Below are positions 1 through 8,600 of a DNA stretch of 64,000 nt, in pieces. Origin of the DNA: Poindextera sp041691315. Lineage in GTDB: Bacteria > Pseudomonadota > Alphaproteobacteria > Caulobacterales > Caulobacteraceae. The position numbers and the translations under genes were made by a program. A model generated the notes under the pieces. That model searched no databases. It saw only the letters and a program-made list of their open reading frames with translations, and had not been told where the DNA came from. How positions within the stretch are numbered: the first letter of the stretch is position 1; each line of letters begins with the position of its first letter. Location: assembly GCA_041691315.1 (NCBI GenBank), contig JBEPUW010000010.1:36686-100685 (forward strand), written 5' to 3'.

Positions 1-3000
1 TCAGTCGTGTCCTCCTGCAGTTCGCGTGCCCACCTGCTGGCTTCGTCTTTAGTTTCCGGGGCTAGGTGGGGGAAGATAGCTTCCAGGACCGATGCCGCGA
101 ACACCGTGCTCTCCATTTTTTTTACGCTGAAGAAGAGGCTTTGAAGATGCGAGTTGGAGAACTTGTCCGCAAATGCCTTGGCAATTCGGCTGAGCGGCAT
201 GTCGTACCCAATGTTGTTCATTAGAGTCAGAGCGTCGCCCGCTGAATGCTTTGATGAGGCCGGACCGAGAGCGCTGAGGGCTTCTCCCATCTCATGCCAG
301 TCGCTGACGCGAGGGAGCGCTAACGCTTCGCGCAGTACGGGCTCGCTTAGCTCCCGCTCTAGGTCCCAGGCGTGGCCGACTGCCATTGTCACCAGGTGGC
401 CGGCGTAGCCGCCAGACATTGCCAGGTGACCGATTTCTGCACAAATGCGGGAGCGGTCCTCGGCGGCGGCGTTGTCTGCCAGATAGGCGTAGCCATCTAC
501 CACACCCCACGGTTCCTCGACCCGGCTCAGCATATCCATCGCTTGTGCGCGAAAGTCGGGAGGCCCGTGCACTGCGAAGGTCGCTGCCTGAAGCGCGCGA
601 ACCTCTTCAGTGCCAATCTCGGAAATGAGACGCAGTGCGTCATGAGGGCTCGTTTGCGTGAACGTCTCCGCAAAGTCTGCAAGAAGCCAATCTGGATCGT
701 GGTCGTCCCATGCTCGACTGTCGACCGGAGCATTGAGGTCGGCCATCAACAGCGGCTCGAGTTCGAGGCGTCCCGAGTCAGGTAGATGACGGCACGCATC
801 GACGATAATCGGTGCCCTGGTGCTCGGGTGGAGGGTTTCCGTCTCACAGAGTTCGAGCGCTGCGCGGCACCAAGGACCGTCGTGGTACCTTCCCAGCGCG
901 GCGAGGCTGCGGGCGCGGGGCCACGGGCGCTGGATTGCCTGAGCGATCGTCAGGAAGGCTTCAATATCCTTCTGCGCGACTCCTTTGGCGATGAACGACA
1001 AGGCCTCTCCCCGATCGACTTCATCGTCGATAGTTGCTGCACACCGCAGAAGGGGACCGACAAGATCCGGGTCAGCGCCCCAAGAAATCTCGCGGAGGGC
1101 CGAACGTTTCGCCTGATCGTCGCCGAGTTGATCGAGGATGCGGGTGACAACCCGGAGCCGGCGCTCAGGCGCAAGATTTCGCAGCGCGCCATCGTAGATA
1201 ACGCTTTCTGTGAAAGCGTCAGGATCGCCGGTCACGAGTTCCTCAATCGCCGCGCTAACGGACTCGAAATCAGGCTGCGCCAACGAAGGCAACGCGGAAG
1301 CCATTGCATAGGCTCGATCGGAAGCCGTGGTAAGTTGGTCGGCGATCTCAAGTGCCGTCTTCGCCGGCAGGCGCGGACCCGGCAACCAATAGTGCAGCGC
1401 TGTGACTTCGTGCGACAACTCCGCAAGGGCTCGCGCGTGTTCTTCGGGGGGCAGTACGGCGAGGAGTTCCGTGAGCGCGGCAACACGGATATGGACGTTC
1501 CCTATGGAGAGCACCAATGCAAGAAGATTGGGTGCCCACTCAGAGTTTACTATGCGGGCCACCGCAGCCAAGGTCGATGGGCTAAGCTCGCGGCTTCGGA
1601 CCTTTGCCAAATGTTCGAACACGACGTCTGCCGACCAGACGTGCAGCTTTAGAGCGGCAACGTACACTTCGGGCGGTAGTCCGTTGGCGATCGTGCGGAC
1701 AGTAGCGCTCGTGAGAGCGCAATCGACGAGGGCCACCAGCAAAGAGGAATCGCGGCCCACCTTTTGAATCCCAACGGTGGCAGCGCGTCGACGTCGATCC
1801 ACGTCGACGAGAAAGCCACTTAAGCTTGGGTCTATCGAGTACCAGCAGTCCGCCCAGTATCGACTGGTGAGCGATGCAAAGCGATCTTGGCTCGAGCCTT
1901 CTCGTTCCAGATGGGCGCCCAAATTGGATATCAGATAGGGGGACACCGAAGCTGGGCTGGTGGTCAGCGCGCGCTCCCCCCAAGAAGTGAAGCGCTGTTC
2001 GACTTCCCGCCTCCGGGAAGCGGGGATCCATTCCTCTCTGATGAAATCACCGAACCGGGGATGTGAGAGCACGAGGTCGTTCGTTCGACCTGCACCGACG
2101 ATCAGTCGACCAAGACGTGTCAGCGCTGCATCGAGTCGAAAGACCCCTGGTCGCTCTGGAACAAGCGTCGGGTTGAGCAAATCGTCGCGGGAAAGGGGGC
2201 CCAGTGCACAGGCCAGCACACACAGCAGGGACTCGACCAAAACGGAATCGGAGTCGCCCTTATTGTTCCAGAGATCGAGTTGTTCGTCCCACCACTTGGC
2301 AAAAAATCCTCGGAGCCCGGGCATCGCTTCGGGGAGCTTTCGGAGGTCCAATTCGCCTGCCTCCAGGGCGTCCGAATACAAGCGCAACAGCAGAGGATCG
2401 CCCTGCACAAGCTCAACGACGCGGTCGGCCACACTGGGCTCCGTGCCCGCACCGGTTAGCGCCGTTCGAACGGCGTTAGGTGCTAGCAGCGGGAGATCTC
2501 GGGTGGCTTGTACGAGCGCCGCGAGTGGATCTACCCTGAGCGTAAGCGGACGCCCGGCCAGCAGTACCTTTAGACCCTGCGGGGCGTTTGCCGGAAAGAG
2601 GTCAGCGGTGATCTCGAAGTCCGCGGCTTCGTCCAGGCCATCGATAATGAGCAAAAGGCGAGCACCGCCTGGAAGGGGCCTCGCGAGGAGGTCGGCAATA
2701 AGACCACGCGCACGCTCCCCATCGACCTCCGCGCTCGAGGGAAGGGGGCGATCATGCAGCGCCGACAAGCGCGAAAGCACCGAAGGGAGGACGACTTGCG
2801 CTAGGTTCGTCCGAAAGCGAGCGCTGATGGGCATGTAAACCAGCGCCAGCGCGTCTCCCAGGGTCGCCTGCCAGTTGGCCAGCAGTGCAGACTTACCCCT
2901 CCCTGCGGACGCACGAATAAGCTCGAAGGGGCGCTTGGGGTCGGCCAACCATTCGTCGAGCGCTGCCAATTCGGACTCCCGACCGATGAAAGGCGGCGGC

Positions 3001-3542
3001 CGATCTGTATCCCCGAGATACTGGCGCAAGAAACTCTCGATGCGAGTGCCGTATTCGGTGCCCGCAGTCTCGATCGCACCTCCGAAGCGGGCGAGTGCTG
3101 CGTAATGTCTACTGACGACGTCGGGATGGATATCGAGTCGCGCGCAGAGGTCCTCCCACCCGAACAGGGACATCGAAAACAACCCGTTGCGTGCATGCTC
3201 CTCGCTGATTTGGCGGACTTCTTGTTGAAGCGGTGCGTCACTAGGCGACGTCGTTGCGACAACTAAGCGCGAGAGCGGCGGCCGAAATCCGAGGGCCTCT
3301 TGAGCGATGTGTCGGATGTCCGCAGGGGTCAACACTGACGTTCGCGCAATCCATTTGCACTGCACGCCGGACCAACCGGACGCTGGATGCGCGACGATAT
3401 CGACCCCGTGCTGTCGCTGCCCGTTGCGGCCGATTCGGTTAGCATCGTCGACACCCCAATCCCTGGAAAAGAGATCATGGCAGAGCGCTTCGAAAGCCTG
3501 CCACGTTCGCGGCGGCGGAAGGTCAAAAGCGGTCAGGGACAT
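1..3542 (-). CDS. NACHT/STAND NTPase with N-terminal restriction-type nuclease domain (3' end beyond window)
   Basis: The frame is open from ATG at 3542 to the left edge (at least 1180 residues, no stop), so the C-terminus is missing. Residues 1-90 look like a PD-(D/E)xK/Mrr-type nuclease: GVDIV (D48) followed by VQCKW (Q61, K63), the QxK variant seen in restriction-like nucleases. Residues 185-305 hold a STAND NTPase core: a FIGRE entry motif, Walker A ASAGRGKS (K217) and Walker B LLLIIDGLDEA (D301), the DGLDE form typical of NACHT domains. The rest is a long helical region, probably a sensor. Bacterial NACHT/Avs-like proteins with nuclease effectors are known anti-phage proteins; that role here is inferred from architecture and context. 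The start overlaps the upstream 210-aa ORF by 10 bases, so the two may be translationally coupled. Confidence 0.85.
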   Translation of the reverse strand, partial: MSLTAFDLPPPRTWQAFEALCHDLFSRDWGVDDANRIGRNGQRQHGVDIVAHPASGWSGVQCKWIARTSVLTPADIRHIAQEALGFRPPLSRLVVATTSPSDAPLQQEVRQISEEHARNGLFSMSLFGWEDLCARLDIHPDVVSRHYAALARFGGAIETAGTEYGTRIESFLRQYLGDTDRPPPFIGRESELAALDEWLADPKRPFELIRASAGRGKSALLANWQATLGDALALVYMPISARFRTNLAQVVLPSVLSRLSALHDRPLPSSAEVDGERARGLIADLLARPLPGGARLLLIIDGLDEAADFEITADLFPANAPQGLKVLLAGRPLTLRVDPLAALVQATRDLPLLAPNAVRTALTGAGTEPSVADRVVELVQGDPLLLRLYSDALEAGELDLRKLPEAMPGLRGFFAKWWDEQLDLWNNKGDSDSVLVESLLCVLACALGPLSRDDLLNPTLVPERPGVFRLDAALTRLGRLIVGAGRTNDLVLSHPRFGDFIREEWIPASRRREVEQRFTSWGERALTTSPASVSPYLISNLGAHLEREGSSQDRFASLTSRYWADCWYSIDPSLSGFLVDVDRRRRAATVGIQKVGRDSSLLVALVDCALTSATVRTIANGLPPEVYVAALKLHVWSADVVFEHLAKVRSRELSPSTLAAVARIVNSEWAPNLLALVLSIGNVHIRVAALTELLAVLPPEEHARALAELSHEVTALHYWLPGPRLPAKTALEIADQLTTASDRAYAMASALPSLAQPDFESVSAAIEELVTGDPDAFTESVIYDGALRNLAPERRLRVVTRILDQLGDDQAKRSALREISWGADPDLVGPLLRCAATIDDEVDRGEALSFIAKGVAQKDIEAFLTIAQAIQRPWPRARSLAALGRYHDGPWCRAALELCETETLHPSTRAPIIVDACRHLPDSGRLELEPLLMADLNAPVDSRAWDDHDPDWLLADFAETFTQTSPHDALRLISEIGTEEVRALQAATFAVHGPPDFRAQAMDMLSRVEEPWGVVDGYAYLADNAAAEDRSRICAEIGHLAMSGGYAGHLVTMAVGHAWDLERELSEPVLREALALPRVSDWHEMGEALSALGPASSKHSAGDALTLMNNIGYDMPLSRIAKAFADKFSNSHLQSLFFSVKKMESTVFAASVLEAIFPHLAPETKDEASRWARELQEDTT

Positions 3543-4165
3543 TTGGATCGGAGCGTCGGCCAGGGGACGCGCCGGCGTGCGCCAAGCTGGCGAGCGCGAC
3601 GCTGCAAAGCGCCAGCAGGAACGGTGTGAGGTAGGGTTTCATCTGGCGACACTTTGGCGCTATCAGACACCACATTTGCGCCAGAGAGAACATTGATCCT
3701 GAGCAAGTGTGAGATTCGCCGTCTCATCGTTCCGAGATCGCTCAAGCGACGGCTGCCCCATACCTGGAACACCGCCATGCCCTGGGTGATAAGATGGGAG
3801 CCGGGTTCCAGCTGCCGATCCGGCTCTGTAGCTGCCTGGAGGGAGAACCTGCCGAAGTCATCGAGGTGAAGTCGCATGGCTCGCAGGCGTACGTCGGCGG
3901 ACAGGCTGTCGCGTGACGTCGGTAGGGCCTGCCAATCTCCTTCCACCGCCACTTCGAAAGGTAGCTGAAAGAGCGCGCCTACATAGGCGCCGCCCCGCGC
4001 TTCCAAGGCATCAGCAAGTTCGCAGAGCACGTCCGGCGAGGCCGCACCCACCTCAAGCAGTCGTTCGATGCTTGACTTTGCTTGGCCGGGTTTTCGGGCG
4101 TGAAGCTCGGCGATCTCATCAAAGTCCCAGCCCAAGAGTCGCCCCCGATCCGTATGCGACGGCAC
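3533..4165 (-). CDS. Hypothetical protein upstream of the NACHT nuclease
   Basis: A 210-aa ORF from a GTG start (first possible start after an in-frame stop), ending inside the first codons of the NACHT gene. I recognise no family. The N-terminal 150 residues are acidic and helix-prone (LLGWDFDEIAELHARKPGQ, CELADALEARGG) with normal composition. The last 40 residues are Arg-rich and low quality, so a frameshift or earlier true end is possible. It lies in the same direction as its neighbours, 79 bases after the 465-aa gene, and could be a small regulatory or adaptor component of the operon. No ribosome binding site convincingly supports the start. Confidence 0.5.
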   Translation of the reverse strand: MPSHTDRGRLLGWDFDEIAELHARKPGQAKSSIERLLEVGAASPDVLCELADALEARGGAYVGALFQLPFEVAVEGDWQALPTSRDSLSADVRLRAMRLHLDDFGRFSLQAATEPDRQLEPGSHLITQGMAVFQVWGSRRLSDLGTMRRRISHLLRINVLSGANVVSDSAKVSPDETLPHTVPAGALQRRARQLGARRRVPWPTLRSKCP

Positions 4166-4244
4166 GATTGCTTGTATCCAATCATCTCACGTTACCGTGC
4201 GCCGACGGCCAAAAGCGCGGAGATTTAGACCGCCGAGCGACCGT

Positions 4245-5642
4245 CTAGGCCCCCCCGGCTCGGTCGCTCCGATCCCACAAAGTGTCGAACCTCTCACCGG
4301 ACGAGAGTTTCAGCCCCGATTCCAGACGGCGAAGGTCGCCTTCGCTCGACAAGACGACGCCGACGGGGATGGTCACTGTCTCGCTGAGCGCCACCCGGGT
4401 CAGCACCATCGCCGCCACGCCTTCCAAATATATTACCTCGGTGGGTGCGGTGAGATGGCTAGCGGGCGCAAGCAGACCGCGATCGAACAGCTGGAGGAAC
4501 GGCAAGGTCTCCCGCCTGCCGCTGGCCGGCCCGACGAGCGTCGTCCGAAGGTTCCATTGGGGCGTCAGCGAGTGCTTCAGAGCGATGAGGGTCTCCGTGA
4601 AGACGTGGGGCACGTCCAGGCTGACCCCCCAGGACGTACCGGCAGGCCGATACCATTGGAGTTCGAGGCGCGTGGGCGGACTGTGTTTCAGCCGCTGAGC
4701 ACTTTGCCGTTGGACCTGTCGGACAAAGGCGGCTCGATTCCGCTCGACATAGGATGCACCCAGCACAAAGGGCCGCCCGGCTGTTCCCGCGTCGCGGGAT
4801 CTGAGCCAGGCGTCGAGATCGAGGTGCCCCTTGCTGTTGATGTTCGCGGCCAGCTGCGCGTCGCCGGTCAGCCGACGAAATTCAGTGAGGCTGCTCGCGC
4901 TGATGGTCGGCTCGGTCAGATTGCGGACGGCGTTGTGCATCGCGTCACTGAGCGGCCTGAATTTCGCAACGTCGGCCAGATCGACGTTCAGCAGATGGGT
5001 CGCCAGGCGAGGCCGAGGCTCCGCCTCCATTTCCGTGGAGCCCGAGAGCACCACGTACCCAAAGCGGTCCGGAATGACGTCGGAGACGGAGTACAGGGAA
5101 AAGCGCTCCGGATTGTTGATTCCCCGGACGTTCTTCAGGAAGCTCAAGAAATTCTGATCGAAGGAGTCCCGGGCAAAGCTGGCGGGCATGGATTTGGCGA
5201 CCGCGCTCGGCTTCAGCTCGAGGAGGTGATCCACCATCCGAGTCCGCTCCGGGATCATCATGTTTCGGCTGATAAGATCGAACCAAAGGCGGGTGACAGA
5301 GGTCTCAATGTTGGCGATCTGCGGCGCGCCGTCGCGCGCTGCGCGAAATACGTCCGCCGCCGCCGGGCCGAGCTTGACGGCTTCACCCACCACCTCGACC
5401 AGACCGCGGGTTTGCAGGTCGGCCAGTACGGTCGTCGTTTCCGACGTGGTGAAACCGAAGAACGTCCCGATCCGCGTGGCCGGGAGTTCTTCGCCCAGGT
5501 CCAGCAGGCGCAGAACGAATTCGTCCACGATCGGGAAGCGGCTGTCGCGAGCGATGTTGGCCGTGATTACGAAGCGTTGGCATGGGATGTTGAACCCGAA
5601 TGTCGCTACCGTCTGGGCCGGGCTGGGCGGGGATTGGGTCAT
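4245..5642 (-). CDS. Winged-helix domain protein of a defence-like operon
   Basis: A 465-aa protein. The start ATG at 5642 shares an ATGA overlap with the stop of the preceding NERD-kinase-helicase gene, which fixes the start and argues for a single transcript and coupled translation. Residues about 30-95 look like a winged helix (VDEFVLRLLDLGEELPATRI, then TTVLADLQTRGLVEVVGE). The remainder (about 110-465) is a mixed alpha/beta region with no motif I can name. It may bind DNA or sense for the helicase partner. The product is unknown, but the coupling to the large gene is strong evidence that both work together. Confidence 0.75.
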   Translation of the reverse strand: MTQSPPSPAQTVATFGFNIPCQRFVITANIARDSRFPIVDEFVLRLLDLGEELPATRIGTFFGFTTSETTTVLADLQTRGLVEVVGEAVKLGPAAADVFRAARDGAPQIANIETSVTRLWFDLISRNMMIPERTRMVDHLLELKPSAVAKSMPASFARDSFDQNFLSFLKNVRGINNPERFSLYSVSDVIPDRFGYVVLSGSTEMEAEPRPRLATHLLNVDLADVAKFRPLSDAMHNAVRNLTEPTISASSLTEFRRLTGDAQLAANINSKGHLDLDAWLRSRDAGTAGRPFVLGASYVERNRAAFVRQVQRQSAQRLKHSPPTRLELQWYRPAGTSWGVSLDVPHVFTETLIALKHSLTPQWNLRTTLVGPASGRRETLPFLQLFDRGLLAPASHLTAPTEVIYLEGVAAMVLTRVALSETVTIPVGVVLSSEGDLRRLESGLKLSSGERFDTLWDRSDRAGGA

Positions 5643-8600
5643 TCGAGTTCGGTCGCGCTGATGGTTCGCAGGCCCTTCGGACCGGTCGCGAACCAATCGT
5701 AGACCTTCCTCATGGGATCGGTGGGGTCGCAAGCGCCCCACATCGCCTTGGGCCCGAGTACGAACAGTCGTTCCTTGGCGCGCGACAAGGCGACATTGCA
5801 GCGGTTGTCGGAGGCCACGTGCCCACGCCGAAGCTTCGGGTTGCTGCGGACCAGCGAGAGGATGATGATCGAGTTCTCTTTGCCTTGGTAGGAGTCGACC
5901 GTCTCGATGCGGACCATGCTGCGGAACCGGGCATCCCATGCGCGGTCGGCGAAAGCCTGGTCCATCATAAGCTTCTGGCCGCTGTACATGCAGATCACGC
6001 CGATCGGTTCGGCTTCCTCGCCTTTGGCGAGTGACGACATCAAACCCCCTTGCTCGGACAGCAACTCAAGCAGTCGCATCGTCGCGGCGACTTCAGCCGG
6101 GTTCCAGAGCGTCATGGGATTCGGCTCGAACTTCCGCTCTGCGTGATCCATCACGCCGTCGGTCTCGACCCACACGGCCGCAACGTCGAGCGGGGCGGGG
6201 AGCTCATCGAAGGCGGTATCCGGTTTGCGGTCCTTCGAGGTGACCAGGGTCACCTTGCTCGGCTGGTAGAAGACCCTGGAGACGAGATCGCAGATTGGCG
6301 GCGCCATCCGATACTGCTCGGTCAGGGTGGTGCCGTTGGCGATGCCGTACGACGAGGTGAAGGCGCGTTCGAAGTCGCTTCGCAAAAGTGCGGCTTCCGA
6401 GACGCCGTCCATCTCGGCCGCCAAGGCGTCGAGAACCGGCTGATCGATCATCGGCTTCAGCTGAAGGTGGTCTCCCACCAGCAAGACACGCTGGCCGACT
6501 TGGACCGGTATCGCCAATTCCCCCGAGGTACATCGCGCCGCCTCGTCGATGATCACCCAGTCGAAATTCTGCGCGTCGATGCGGATCTTGGTTTGGCCGA
6601 CACCGACGCATGTCGCGGCCACTACCGTTCGGGTCTTGGCGAGAAACTCCTCGAAGTTCCTGTGCGGGGACGTGAGCGAAGCCGACCAGTCGGTCGCTAG
6701 CTCGATGATGCGCCGGAGGCTGCGTAGATCGCTGGGCGAAGCCGCCGGATGTCGATCCAGCAAGCTTTGGAAGGCCATATCGACGACCTTTGCCGTCGGC
6801 TCCGAGGCCGCGCTCTCGCCAAGCCGTCGGACCGCTGCCTCGCGGAAGGTCGCGCTCATGGCCTCGAGGGCGCGCGCGTTGCGCCGGCGCTCGTCGGCGC
6901 TCGGCGGATCACCCTTGTTGGCGTCCGCGGCGTTCAAGGCTGCGATCCGGCGGCCGGTCACGCCCAGTTCGCGATCGAGGTCGACGCCGTCTTCGGCCAG
7001 AGCCCGCGGGATCCCGAGGGCCGAAGCGATGCCGCCGACGCGATTCTTCATCGCGGTCTCAAATCGCACTTGATAGCGCTCGCGGAGCGAGCGGCTGTGG
7101 TACGGTCGGATTTTGTCGGTGATGCCCTTCGAGCCGATCCGCAGCAGGCTCGGGCGGGCCCCACCTTGCTTCTTGTAGAAGTCCACCAGAGCCTCGATCG
7201 CGTTGTTGACCGCCTCGTGGCTCTGGCTGGCGATGAGAATGTTTCGGACGCCCCGGCGGGTGATCAGCCAATGCACGAATGCGGCAATGAACAGCGTCTT
7301 GCCGGTGCCGGGGGGGCCTTGCTGCAGGCCGACCGGCCCGTAGCGCGCGACCTGCCGGAACGCCGCTTTCTGGCCGGGATTCAAGCCATAGGGCTCGAGG
7401 TCCTGGTCTGTGACCTCAATCTCGTAGTCGACGGTCGGGGCAGCGTTCTCAGGCACGAAATAGTCCATCAGGTCGGCGATCAGCGCCTTGTCCGCAAGAA
7501 CCCGTTCGACCGCCCGGGAGCGGCGGTCGAATGAACTTCGCGCGCGACGTTCCACGAGAATGACTTGATCGCCTGCTGTGAGGCTCCGGTTGGTGCGGTG
7601 GCGGACGGCGATTGACCGACCGTCCAGTCCCCCGAGCTCGAGCTCGCCGATCCGCCCGCCATTGGGCCACCGCACCTCAACCTGTTCGTCCGGGTCGAAA
7701 TCGAAATCCACTCCACCGCGCTCGTAGCTGTACGTCGCGACGTCGCCGATGCGAACGAGTTCGCCGGTGATGGTGACCCTGGGCTGACGCTCGTCTTCAA
7801 GCTCGATGATCCGACGCCAATATCGTTCGACGTCGAGGGGCGCTTCCGTGGTGGGCTTTGCGGCCTCTCCATCGGTCGGTTCCGCAAGCGGGGTGACGGG
7901 AATCTGGGCTTGAAGCAGCGTCACCAAGATCTCTGCGCCGCCCGCCGCTGCGGGGTCGCGCACGACGTTTATATTGATCGGGACCCCCTGCTGAGATGCT
8001 CGGCTGAGGCTCTTGAACGTGGGCGTAACCACCTGCGGGATGCCGACGCCGAGCGCTCCGACTTCAATGATCAATTCGTGCTGGAGGCCGAATAGGCGGA
8101 ACTCGGTGTTTCCGTTCTTGAGCACCTGTCCGCGCGCGAAGAACGGCGTGTCCTCAGTTTGCAGAGGACCCGTCCCGCCGTCCGAGGTCGCTACTGTGAT
8201 CGTCGGTCGTCTGCCGGGATCGGTCTGATCCGCGTAGGCTTCCAGCGCCTTTTGAATTGGGGCGAGCAGCTCTATCCTGTCCCGCGCCAGTTCGAGGTCG
8301 AGAGCCGCCAACAGGGGGCCGGCGAGCGGGTCCGCCGGTTGTCCGATCCGGTCACGGACCAACCGGACGACTGCAAAGCGATCCAGCTCCTGCGCGGTCA
8401 AAGCCTCCGCGTTTTCAGGCCGGACGTCGCCGTCGGCGATGCGTCCGTCGCCCACTTCAGAGAAATCGAAAAGATCGACAAGGGTCAGTTCGTGCGCGTC
8501 GCCACGGTGAACGATGTTGCGCCCGGCGATGTCGCCGTGGTCAAGGCCCATGACATGAAGCGCTTCGACTGCGCGCACCAGAGCCATGCCCGCGGCAACG

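Noticed and set aside
1960..2838. Plus-strand ORF opposite the NACHT gene
   Set aside because: Ser/Arg-rich antisense frame; the minus strand encodes a recognisable NTPase with no stop over 3.5 kb.
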